From Echria macrotheca (Eukaryota > Ascomycota > Sordariomycetes > Sordariales > Schizotheciaceae), in contig MU839840.1 in assembly GCA_030411725.1 (NCBI GenBank), positions 1 to 64,000 of the forward strand: 64,000 bases of DNA. Direction: 5' to 3'. Under the pieces are notes generated by a model, which worked only from the letters and a program-made list of their open reading frames with translations, had not been told where the DNA came from and did not search any database. Positions 21,992 to 32,157 of the stretch are shown piece by piece; position 1 is the stretch's first letter; every line of letters begins with the position of its first letter. Made by a program: the position numbers and the translations under genes.

Positions 21992-24612
21992 ATCCAGTCT
22001 GCTATCGAACACACTGTGATTTGGGGTGGTCTTACTTGATCGAGGTTGGTGCAAACTAAACCCAATGGGAATGGGTGTGTGGGGGGGGTCTCATTCTTTC
22101 CCGTACCTTAGTGTTGGTAGCTCAAAAAATACGATAGGCATACGAACGATAATCACGGACATAATCTTCCGGGCATACCCAGGGTTTAGTCGTACCTCCA
22201 GTGTTCAACACGCATTCCCTCCAATCAGAGCGCACATGATTACTCGCCTTCCTTTTTCCGTAGTTCGAACGGATACACTGCGAATCCGAGCAATGACTAA
22301 CGCATGTGTGGGGCTTTTATCCGTACGGACGGATAGCTTTGGGACTTTTCTAGGCAAAAGGCCTAGAGCAAAGCTCAGCTGCGAAACCGGAATGTCCGTA
22401 GTCCAGCTGAAACATTTTTGTAAGCAACAATGACTGGGCGGACATCGTACGTTCGTAATTCCATCCGACGTCAAGTTTACCCCGGGGATTATAAAGCTTC
22501 AGCTACGCCACTTTGTGTACTATGAAGACTGTCAGAGTTGCAGACGGTGGGAGCGTCCTGGTTGGTCGGTGGGGTGGCAGAGAGCAGATAAGCTTATTCA
22601 AATCGGTTGTGACAGGTGAGATTTTCTTGGGAATTTCTCATCAGGTCGCTTTTCGGGAAATGCCCAAATCAGGAAAGTGTCCGCTTCCCGTTTCCTAGTA
22701 AAAATCCACTTCTCTGGCTGATGCCTTGACCCTACCACAATATCAAGTCAGCCGGCAAACTCCATGTCCCGCTCCCCCCCCCTTGAACCAACAACCGTTG
22801 CAGGCCCCGGCTCAGTCGGCACTTGCCTTGAGATTCGCATCCAGGTCAGGCAGAAAGGTACCAATAGCGATAATCGGAGATCCGCACTCATGGAGGTCAG
22901 GTCCGAATCGCCTGTCAGGGGTAGCTCGAGTCACAAGTCAGCCAACTGGTTACTGCCAATACATGGACACACCTGGGTCAGGAGGATACTACGATACCAA
23001 TGACCAGGAACACCAGGTAGATACGGCCTTGACAACAACGGCTTCCTTCCAGAACCGCTAACGTGCGACCCCCACTTGTTTTGCTCATCTTGTGCTCATC
23101 TTGATGGGAATCCCGATATGCGCACCTCCAAACCCGCTAGTTGCGGCGCAGGCGGGAATCCGCATCCCAGGTTGCATCAGTAGCAGCCAACCGCTGGCGG
23201 TGCGATCCTGGTCAGGCAGGAGGAGGTGGTATCTGGTAGGAGCCTCTGCGCCCCTTTTTTGTCAGATGCACCGAGCCATCCGCACTGGGTGAAATTCCCC
23301 GTGTTGTGACTTCGTCGGCAAACTGGAAACTTGACGTTATTCGAGTCCCGAACTTGCTCGGGAGTGGGCAAAACGCGTTGGTTGGGGGCTACGCGGCGCA
23401 TTTTCTTGCACCTCAGCCAAAATCTTACGACTCGGTAAAAGCCCCTCTCACATTTTTAGGAGCACACCGTACACGTGGCTGGCTGAAAATACGACGAACC
23501 CCATTCTCCGACGTGCCAAACACCCAGTCTTGCAACGTACAGACGAGGGGAACTTTGGGGAGGGATAAATAATGCACGCAAGTAAAATACTACCCGACTG
23601 GATCCACCAATGTCTGTAGGTATCTCATGCAAGATTTCGTCCGGTCGTGGAAAAGACCGGTGGGCCTCCTGGACTGTGTCCCAATCAAACTGCCTGCCGG
23701 CCGGCTTCCACCTCACAAATGAATGGGGCTATGTGGGGAGAGTTGAGCAGCCCTGGGATTCGGCGATCTGATCTGTGTAGGATGATAGGCTCTGGGATGT
23801 CCCGGGGCCATCCTGTTCAGGTACAGTTAGCTCCGTTTCTGACGGGCTGAAGTCGGTGCTACGGGGTCCAGGTAAGCTCTGCTAAGCTTTGGGAGCCAGA
23901 GCTAGTTATGAACCGACGTTGAAACGGGCCGTGCCTGTAAACGGCCAATGGAGACCCCTGCTGCAAGCTTTCGTTGCGTGCCAATATAAGTGGGGGTTGG
24001 GGTGACAGGAGGAGCGGGGACGACACGACGGCGGCCTGGGTGACGGGTCTGGGTATTGGGCGAACGCTGCGTATGAGAGATAGGCTGGGTCCGACCAAAC
24101 GGCGGCCGTATCTGGTTGACTTGCTGGCGAACTGCAGACCAGCAGCCCTAATGCTGCAATGCAACATTTTGCAAGGTGAGCGCGCCTATTAGGTGAGCGC
24201 GGCTATTGCTTGGCGGCTTTCCTCCTGCACCCAATGACACTGTTGGGTTAGAGCTGAATTCTGCCAACTCCCCTCCTCCCCTCCCCCCGGCCAGTCGACT
24301 CTATCGTCTTTCATGTACCCAGAGGGCAGAGCCCCGGGCTTCCCTTTTAGACCGGGGATCTCTTGCCCTGAGGTATCAGCATGGCACAGCGCTCCATTTC
24401 GACACGCTAAGACCCTCCAGCCAACATCCCACTCCATGTAGGGTGGACTGACATTCCCGAGGGTCCTGGGGGCTGGCGCCATCGTCATCCCCCTCAGATA
24501 CTACATGTACCGCCTCTGCGCGGCCCAGACAAAAAGACTGTTACCCTCCTGGTCTCTCTTCCCTTTTTGTCCTCTTACACGGAACTCGCCTTTTAGTTTT
24601 TGCACAAGAAAA
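21992..24612. other. Long intergenic region upstream of the AflR-like regulator
   Basis: About 2.6 kb without a recognisable gene. A short perfect hairpin (TCTAGGC, AAAAG loop, GCCTAGA) lies at 22349-22367, just after ATCCGTACGGACGGAT at about 22319. Short C-rich and G-rich runs are scattered. No RNA gene or transposase was recognised. Confidence 0.5.
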
Positions 24613-26144
24613 ATGCCGCCATCAGGGAGCACAGGACGCCAGGGCCGCGAGTCTCAGCGGACCGAGATGCCCGTCATCAAGTTCCGGTCGTGAGTTACCG
24701 AGCCTCGACACCGTCGACATGGGATAACACTGACCCCTCTCCCAGGTGCTGTGACCTCTGCGCCGAGGCCAAGGTGCGGTGTGACAAGCAACGACCGCAA
24801 TGCAGTCGGTGTATACGGATAGGCAATGCCTGTCGCTACAGCGTCTCGATGCGGACGGGGAAACCCGCCATCGACTTCGTTAAGGCTTTCAATGCCGGCA
24901 TGCTGCCGCCACAACGATCTGTCCCGACGACCTCGCAAAGCACAGCAACGACAATGACAGTGGCAGACCTGCATCCGATGGACACGGATCAGTCCCTGTG
25001 GGCTATCCTCCAGGGCCAGACACAACAAGGATCCTCATCCTCATCCTCATCGGGGAGTACGACGAAATCCTCAACACCACCATCAACCGACCCCGTACCA
25101 TCGCCTGGCCATATCTTCCAGGACCAAGATCTGAATCTCGAGATTGAGCTCGGGACTACCGATGCATTCTCACCCTTTCCCGTTATGCCACACGCACAGA
25201 TGAACAAGATGGGGCACCAGTCGGGTCATAGCACCAGCTCCTCTTCGGATCACCAGATGGACGTAGACAGCTTCAAGGATTACTTTTACAACATGTCGGA
25301 GGATCACACCCAGCAAGCCCACTCTCCCGGGTTCTCCATCTCCATCCCGCCGCCGCTGATGGATTTTGACTTCATCTCGCCGTTTGACCTGTTGGAATCG
25401 GAGCCGCGGATGAACGACATGCCGAGTCCGGGCAGCATGGGCCACGGTAACGACGGCGGCTTACCGGTGGATCCGTCTCTGCAACAACACTCTCACATCC
25501 CGTCTTCCGGTCACAGCTGCCTGCGGACGACCAAGGCGCTGAAACAGTCGGTCCTGACGATAGCGGCGGCGGGGGAGATGGCGGCTCGCGGGAACGGCAT
25601 GATCAATGGGTCGCCACCGACGACGACAACCGACCACGCAATGCTCATCTGCTCGAGCATTACCAAACAGCTCATCGAGATCCTGCAGTGCCGGTGCGAG
25701 GCCGACGCGTACCTGCCTTTTCTCATCACCGTCATCGTCTCGAAGCTGCTGGCAACATATGGCGCCATCGCTAGGGTCGACGACGAGACGGCATTCAGTC
25801 TCGGCAACAGCCCCCAGCTGCAACACGAGCGGGAGCAGGAGATGCAGGTGCGGGAGCAGATACAGCTGCAGGACGCCTTCATGTCCGTGCCGCTCCGTCT
25901 CGGCACCTACGACGTAGATGGGAAGCTGGAAGGCGTGCTTCGGGCCCAGCTGGTTCTGTTCGAGCTGTCGAGGCTTGAATGTGTCGTGCAGCTCTTTGGG
26001 CAGAAGTATTGCCACCAGAGCCCGAGGGACGAGAGGCAGAATGAGGACCGGAACATATACTCGGCCCTGGGCCAGTTCATCATGGACCGCTTCGCCAGAA
26101 TCAAGGCGCAGTGCGAGATGAAGAGTGCGACACCAACACAGTGA
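24613..26144 (+). CDS. AflR-like Zn2Cys6 pathway regulator
   Basis: Two exons (24613-24689 and 24746-26144) encode 491 aa. The zinc cluster near residues 26-56 reads CDLCAEAKVRC, then CSRC and C: the six-cysteine pattern with RCDKQRPQC. It is followed by a linker that continues into VSMRTGKP, as in AflR/AurR1-type regulators. The middle is Ser/Thr/Gln-rich. The C-terminal half has the AflR domain features: TTKSLKQ-like SCLRTTKALKQSVL, LLICSSITKQLIEILQCRC, PFLITVIVSKLLATYGAIAR, VPLRLGTYDVDGKLE and LFELSRLECVVQLFGQKY. AflR-type proteins activate the aromatic polyketide cluster they sit in, binding TCG(N5)CGR. An exact TCG-N5-CGA site lies upstream of the PKS. The phase-2 intron just before the first Cys is the usual position in this family. 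Confidence 0.92.
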
Positions 26145-26901
26145 GGTATATAGTTGGGCAGGGGAATTTTGCCCTCCACTTTGCATCGGTAACCTATGTT
26201 TTCATTAATCTCATTATGACGACCTATGGGGGCGGGGGGCGGGGTCGGTATGTCGGCGTTTTGGAGTTATATTCCCTACGACTTGTTGGCGGGGTGTACA
26301 AACTTGTCTCATTTGTCGGAAGCAGTCGACACCAACCTGTGGCAATCATAACGGTTGAATCAAAGCACTGCCGTCGCTGTTAGGTACCTAGAATAGATTA
26401 AACACCTACAGCCGCGATGATTTGGTATGCTCTACCAGGAGGCTTATAAATGCAGAACCATTTGTCTCGAAATTTGATCATTTTGACGTGTCTTGACTGT
26501 CTTGACCGTGATGCATTTGATTGAAAAGGCGTCCGGAAAACAAGTTCGTCCGGAGGTTAGTGTGGTCTGTACCTGGCTGCTCATCGTTTTCTACGGGGAG
26601 CTCTTTTCTTGCGTCTGATCAGGTCCACCTGGGCAAAAAGTTCTCGTGGACGAGTTTTCTACTATCGAGTTGGCATGTAGTCGGGATCTGTTTCGCACTT
26701 ACCTACATTACTAAGCATTGAGAGAACGGATTTGTATACTCGGATCTACGAGACCGCATCTATTTCTAGGATATCTAACCTGCGTTGTTCCGCGTACCTT
26801 ACCTATACTACAAGTTCCGTGCAACAAAAAAAAAGTAAAGTATGACCAACAGATAGGAAATTCTTAATTGCTAGCGATGAGGCTCGAATTGAAAATGACG
26901 C
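26145..26901. other. Intergenic, convergent 3' flanks
   Basis: Lies between the converging regulator and LovD-like genes. It contains G-rich and A-rich tracts, and two TACCTA-type short motifs near 26380 and 26790. No gene was seen. Confidence 0.5.
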
Positions 26902-28610
26902 TCAGTTCCCCTCTACACAAGGCCCGTACGTCTGGTAAGTCGCGGCCTCCAGTTCCAAGAAAAGGTCGATTGTAGGCTTGTCGCCAGGCGGCAGGATTTG
27001 CGTGACGAAAAGTCCCGCCAAGCCTGTCGTCCGATCAAGCCACTGCACCATTCGTCAGCACTAGTCTTCCTGTGAAGCTTGGTGCCGGGCCGGCAGAAAC
27101 AGAGCGCACAGTGGCCATATGCCAATGGGATTCGACAAGGTCAAGATGGGAACGAGAGGTGAAACGGCGTGTAACAGGGATGAAAGATTGGCACTTACAG
27201 CGTGGATACCTGCCATACCCGACCAGTTGGCACTCATGGCAGCCCTGCGACCGGGGAAAGCTTCAGCGTTGATGGATGCACTGAGGCCAAAGTCGCCCTG
27301 GGCGCCAACAGGCCACGTCTGACCCAGCCAGATACGCTTGGATCCGCACACGACCTCAAGGAAGTGGGCCGGGTTAGCAAGCTGCGGCCGAAGGATCTCG
27401 TCAAGACCTTCCTTAGAGATGATGTCAGCTCTGTCACCCAATAGGGCAGAAAGAAGCTTTATCTGATCGGCGGGAGTGCTGTAGAGGCCGACCCCACCGA
27501 GGCAGTCAATGGCCGGGTAGCCCAACGGCACCCTCCCCTTGATGAGGGAGCCGTCGACCGCGCGATGGGCCACCTGGTTGAGATTTTCCGTGAGGTCGGG
27601 CCGCGTCCACGGGCGGAAGGTTGTGGAGTTCATGCCGAGCGGGGCCCAGATGTTGTTTCGCATGAACGTCTCCAGATCTTGGTTTGTGAGAATTTCGATC
27701 TACGGCCATGGTTAGTTTGTCGATCTTTGGAGCCTCTGGGGAACCCCTAAATGCCAGCGGGGGCCGGGGATTGGCCAAGCATGCGGCGCGGGGAGCTTAC
27801 TACTCTGCCTGCAAAATCCATTCCGGGGCTGTAGGCCCAGCCCTCACCCGGCTCGAAAATCAGTGGGTAAAGATAACCTGACTGCAACGCGGCCAAAGCT
27901 TCAGTAGCTGCTCTTCATGATTGTTTGTTCCACCCGGGGAGGGGCACGGCTCACGTAAGACCCACTGAAACCACAGTCTTTCTTTCCGACATATGCGGCC
28001 CACCGCTGAAGCTTCTCTTGCTGCATGTCGTAGCAAAAGCCACTGGTGTGCGTGAGAAGTTGGCTGATCCTCTGGATTAGCGCGGGGTCCTGCACGCGGC
28101 ACTTTTGGGACGTCGGTTATTTTTTTCTTACCGGAGCGAGATCGGGGCTGTGCACTTCCTCAGTCGCGGTGTCCCGTCTTCCTCGAACCCCTCGATCACG
28201 TCGAGCTCGGCAAGTTCCGGCACGATTTCTCGCACGTTCTGGTCAAGCGTCACTAGCCCCCGGCCGACGGCAATCATGACGGCGACGGCCGTGTGCAGCT
28301 TGGTGAGCGACCCTATCCAAAACAGGGAGTCGAGCGTGTTGGGCTGCGTCTGGGCCAAATCCCGCGAGCCATAGGCGGCGGAATAGAGGGTGCCTGGACG
28401 TGGTACCACCTGTGATCAGCGAGATTGCACATCCCAAAAACGGAATACGGCCCTGGGTGCGCCTGGGTGGGACCCTGTGAGACATTTGCACATACCCTCC
28501 TTGCCAATGGCAGCGAAGCAGGCGTTATGCAGCTGTGGGTTCTTGCCCGCGACCTTCTCTTTCAGAATTCGGTCAAGGCTCCCCAACTGCGTGCTGTCGA
28601 TGCTGCCCAT
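26902..28610 (-). CDS. LovD-like serine acyltransferase/esterase (beta-lactamase fold)
   Basis: Six exons (28610-28496, 28393-28132, 28063-27955, 27881-27801, 27699-27199, 27042-26902) join in frame to 402 aa, close to LovD (413 aa). The class C beta-lactamase/transesterase catalytic residues are visible: SLTK at about 67-70 (nucleophile Ser67, Lys70) after LFWIG, then LRQLLTHTSGF, and GWAYSPG for the catalytic Tyr. The ending EGN occupies the place of the family's C-terminal loop. Splice choices at the second and third exons were made to preserve GTLYSAAYG and LRQLLTHTSG, which other AG sites would break. LovD itself moves an acyl group from a PKS to monacolin J; homologues in aromatic clusters hydrolyse or esterify products. 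It shares orientation with the FAD monooxygenase upstream and is probably a cluster gene. Confidence 0.86.
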
Positions 28611-29981
28611 CTTTGCGTCGCTGTTGGTCTTGATTTATTGGTTGGTTCCGTTGGCTTACCGTGGTAATTGCGGATGTCTCGAGGCACAATCGACGGTGCG
28701 CTATGTAAGGGGATATGGACTCGTGATGTGATGGATTGATTGATTGACAGGGTTCCGCGGGTAGGCAGTCGGCGCTGTGCTTCAGCTTGTCGTCGTCGAG
28801 ACGCAGTTATACCGCACGACACTCGGCGAGTTTGTGCTCGTTTTTCTTACCTACGATTTTGGAAGCCCGACCACCGTGGCCACGGCCGCGAGGACCGAAA
28901 ACCGGAAAAGTGGGGCCCGAAGCTTTGAAGACCAGAGGCGAACCTGGAGCGGAGTTGCGGCACGGAGGCAAAAGACCGCAACGGTGATATTTGGCCCCCA
29001 TTGCCAAGGAGACCAAGGAATGCCGGGCCTTGATAGCGTGAATCCATCGTTGGACGCCGCAACGCCGCCAGACCCGGCAAGCGGTCGATCACACCTTTCT
29101 CGGACAGGCGCAGTGCCGCGCGCTTGTTATCGCCGAGCCTGAACATGGCCTGTTTTTGACATTGGAATGAAAGTTGGCTGTAACTTGTAAGCTTGAACCA
29201 GGTGTTGTGTAAACTCCTTCCATCCTTGTAAGGCTCCAGTTTGGCCACACGGCACGTCCCGTTCACGCTAACTACACTACTCTAGGTACACGTTAGCGAC
29301 GAAGAGTTAGTTAGCCCCACGTGCCCCCACCATCCCATCCGTCCCGCGGTTGCATTTCTTGGCCAGTCAAGACAAGGCTTTCCGGCCAATCAAGATAGGG
29401 CTTCCCGGCCAATCAAGACAAGGCTTTTCCGGGGTTCCAGACCGTGAGGCTCGACCCCTAAACCGTGGCGTAGTGTAAATACGAGGCTTATTCAAAACAA
29501 GTAAAACTTACCCCCAACGGGTGGCCGTAGAAAAATGGGGCATGACCCACCGCTCTCATCCGCGCCATTATCTGCGTGGGCCTTATCTAAGCGGTACTAC
29601 CTCCCTCCCTACGTACGACCATGGCAACAGGGGGGTACACCGAGACACCTTTTCGTACACAGTACGGCATGTGCCGTCTGACAGAGTGATTTTCTCGGAT
29701 CTCCCTTTCCCGCATGCCATATCAGCATGAAGATATCCCACGTGGGCTACGGATAACCTCATCTCCATAAATCATAATCGCCATCACACCCGTGCCAACC
29801 AGGACTTGTAACAACAAAATCGGCCGTTATTCCTAGGGACCTAGGTTGATATGGTATATTGGCTTCATGAGATATGGGCTCCTCAAACCGACCATGTACG
29901 CCTAGTCTAATCTAATTAAATTGAAGGGAGAGACAAGCACACTGCCTTGCGGGCTACGCCTCCCTCTGGCACTTGCGCCCC
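28611..29981. other. Intergenic, upstream of the LovD-like gene
   Basis: About 1.4 kb between two minus-strand genes. It holds a three-copy tandem repeat with CCAAT boxes at 29361-29430. Open frames up to 139 codons (minus 29266-28847) show no domain motif. The promoter of the LovD-like gene must lie here. Confidence 0.5.
29361..29430. repeat. Three-copy tandem repeat of about 23 bases, CCAAT-containing
   Basis: Copies at 29361-29383, 29384-29406 and 29407-29430 follow the pattern GGCCAATCAAGACAAGGC plus TTTCC. Copy 1 has GGCCAGTCAA; copies 2 and 3 have an intact GGCCAATCA, a CCAAT-box that the fungal HAP/CBC complex binds. It is about 750 bases upstream of the LovD-like ATG. Function is inferred. 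Confidence 0.7.
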
Positions 29982-31211
29982 CTAACCCTGGTACTCTGCA
30001 CACTCCTCAAAGGGCCGCTGTCCAAACAGCTTGCGCCCGCCAATGTAACTCCTGCGGATGTTGGCCCCGGAAAACTCGCGCATCGACTGCTCGAACGCAC
30101 CAATGCTCTCAGCCGTGATGCCCTGGTTCACGATCGTCTTGGCGAGATTAGCGCCGTCCACCAAGGCCGTAACGGCACCCACGCCTCCGCAGGGACTCAT
30201 GGCGTGGATGGCATCCCCAATGATGGTGACCTTGTCCGTCGGTGCCCATGGCTTCATGTCTGGGCTGGCCGACAGAACCCGCAGCAGGCTGGATTGGGTC
30301 TTATCTTGCAGGTGCAGGATGGAGCGGATGCTGGGGTCCCAACACTCGGTGACACGGAGCGAGATGTCGGCAACCTCGGCACTCGAGTACTTGGACAGCG
30401 ACACGTCAGCGGGCAGGTTGAAGATGTGTTTGCGCGCAATCAACACCCAGTACATGTAGTCGGCCGGCATATACTCGTCGAACCCATTCTTCTTGGGAAA
30501 GCGAATCGGCTCCAGCAGCAGCGTAACGGCCGTGTCGTCGACGTCGAGGGTCTGGGTGATGGGGGTACGGTCAACGATGAGCGTCATCCAGCGCATGGCG
30601 CGGGCGGGGAATCGTTCGAGCAGCTCAGGGGTGATGAGCGTCTTGCCGTAGATGCACATGCCCTCGGTGTCGAGGGGTCGATGCTCGGCGAGGTACTGCC
30701 GTCTCGTCGGTGATCCCCGGCCGTCGGCGCCGACCAGAAAACGGCCAATGGCCGTCGTGCCGTCCTTGAAGTAGGCCACCACTCCACCCGTGACCAGTTC
30801 GTAACGGTCCATCTCCTTTCCGTACGACACCTTGTCCTCCAGGCCGTCCAGAAGTATGTCTCGCAGGACTTTGCGGTCGCACGTGTATGGCTTCAACCCC
30901 TTCATGGCGGGACTGCCCCCCGCCCGGCTGGCGATGATGGTCCCGTCGACGGCGTTGATGTCGGTCTCGCCCAGCTCGGCCGTGCAGCACGTGTTCTCGA
31001 ATCGCTCCCACAGCTCAGGCGAGAGCGTCTCCTTCAGTGCATTGACACCCTCGCCATTGATGCGCAGTCGATAGCCCTGAGGTCTCCATGATGCATCCGC
31101 GTCACGTTCGTATACCCGGAAGGGAACACCAGCGCGTTTCAGTCCTTGTGCCAGGCACAGTCCGCCCAGGCCACCACCAATGATGAGAATATCTTTCTCC
31201 ACGGAGCCCAT
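29982..31211 (-). CDS. FAD-dependent aromatic monooxygenase
   Basis: A single exon of 409 aa. The Rossmann FAD motif GGGLGGL is at about residues 12-18, followed by VYERD. An R near residue 110 lies in the usual DRKVLRDILLDGL block. GADGRGSPTR at mid-protein is the DG motif and GDAIHAMSPCGGVGAV is the GD motif that contacts the ribityl and NADPH. This is the group A flavin monooxygenase pattern (salicylate-hydroxylase / zeaxanthin-epoxidase-like). Such enzymes hydroxylate or decarboxylatively hydroxylate phenolic polyketides in the cytosol, for example in bikaverin and aurofusarin pathways. The start at 31211 (MGSVEKD) is favoured over upstream in-frame codons because the FAD motif follows at the normal distance. 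It is divergent from the EthD gene, sharing a 440-base promoter. Confidence 0.9.
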   Translation of the reverse strand: MGSVEKDILIIGGGLGGLCLAQGLKRAGVPFRVYERDADASWRPQGYRLRINGEGVNALKETLSPELWERFENTCCTAELGETDINAVDGTIIASRAGGSPAMKGLKPYTCDRKVLRDILLDGLEDKVSYGKEMDRYELVTGGVVAYFKDGTTAIGRFLVGADGRGSPTRRQYLAEHRPLDTEGMCIYGKTLITPELLERFPARAMRWMTLIVDRTPITQTLDVDDTAVTLLLEPIRFPKKNGFDEYMPADYMYWVLIARKHIFNLPADVSLSKYSSAEVADISLRVTECWDPSIRSILHLQDKTQSSLLRVLSASPDMKPWAPTDKVTIIGDAIHAMSPCGGVGAVTALVDGANLAKTIVNQGITAESIGAFEQSMREFSGANIRRSYIGGRKLFGQRPFEECAEYQG

Positions 31212-31651
31212 TGTGAACTTGGTGTGTTGCAAGGAGAACGAAATGAAACAAAAAACCTGGTTACCTAACCTAGGTGCACAAAAACAATTCCTCAAGTTAC
31301 AGGTCCTTTTCTGTGACTAGAACTTTTGATTTCCAACGCCGGTATATCTATCTTTTCCGCCTCCGCTGGAAAAAGCGATCTCAGTCCGGTTCCCCGATCT
31401 GTTCGCCCGGCGCGGTCGGGTTTGCCGTGGTGCGGTCAGCTCCTTGGCTGCCCACTTGCGAAGCCCGAACGCCGACCACCTGCTTTCTTTCCCGCTACCC
31501 AGAATCGGAACCCGGGCCGACCGCCAATCGTATGATATATCTTGCTATGATGTCTAAATGCCGACACGCGAACAAGAAAAACGTTCGATGTCCTTCCCTG
31601 TTGTTTCTTCCTAATTTGATATTCTTGTTGCTTCGGACTTCTATCAACAAC
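31212..31651. promoter_or_regulatory. Bidirectional promoter of the FAD monooxygenase and EthD genes
   Basis: A 440-base gap between divergent start codons. It contains repeated TCGG/CCGA half-sites (for example TCGGAACCCGG near 31505) but no exact TCG-N5-CGA. ATGATATATC near 31530 may serve as a TATA element for the EthD gene. Common control is inferred from the arrangement. Confidence 0.6.
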
Positions 31652-32157
31652 ATGTCTCCGTTCGAGGTCGCCGCAGTTCCTAGTAACATGGATCAAACAC
31701 AGCAAGCCAAGGAGCCGATGCTCTGTCTCACCATTTGTGCCTACCGCAAGGAGGGACTGGATGAGGAGGAGTACCGTGATCACATGCTGAACGTCCACGC
31801 GCCCCTGGTCCGGGGCCTGATGGTCAAGCACGGTATCGACAGCTACAGCATGGTAAGTTTCAAGATGGATCGTCTGGTGGCTCTGGTGAAACCAAGGGCT
31901 TGCGCCTAATAACTGATCCGCTCCAAAAGTCCCATGCTCCGCTCTCCACTCGCTCGCTCATGGGCAACATCTTTGATGCGCAGTTCGCCAATGTGGCCGA
32001 CTACGACTGCATCGTCCAGATCCGCTTTCGCCGCGTCGAGCAGTTCATGGCGCTCAAGGACGACCCGGAGTATAAACGTGCCATTATGGCCGACCACGAG
32101 AAGTTTGCTGATACCAAAAACTCAAAGTGGGTATTTCACAGCTTTGTCACGGTGTGA
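31652..32157 (+). CDS. EthD-domain small protein, candidate dehydratase/cyclase
   Basis: Two exons (31652-31852 and 31930-32157) encode 142 aa. The single domain is a dimeric alpha/beta barrel of the EthD type: LCLTICAYRKEGLDEEEYRDHMLNVH, with the conserved His pair in this helix, then QIRFRRVEQFMALKDDPEYK and the final DHEKFAD. Small EthD proteins in fungal aromatic polyketide clusters act after chain release. The aurofusarin protein AurZ (recalled by me as an EthD-type dehydratase of YWA1) is the closest functional model. Others are decarboxylases or anthrone-related enzymes. The start could be the ATG at 31652 or the in-frame ATG at 31688. Location between the monooxygenase and the PKS strongly supports a cluster role. 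Confidence 0.87.

Noticed and set aside
22260..22280. GTTCGAAC as a possible tRNA T-loop
   Set aside because: No flanking stem pairing or anticodon arm could be drawn.
25461..26186. 241-codon antisense frame under the AflR-like gene
   Set aside because: Shadow of the regulator's coding strand without recognisable features.
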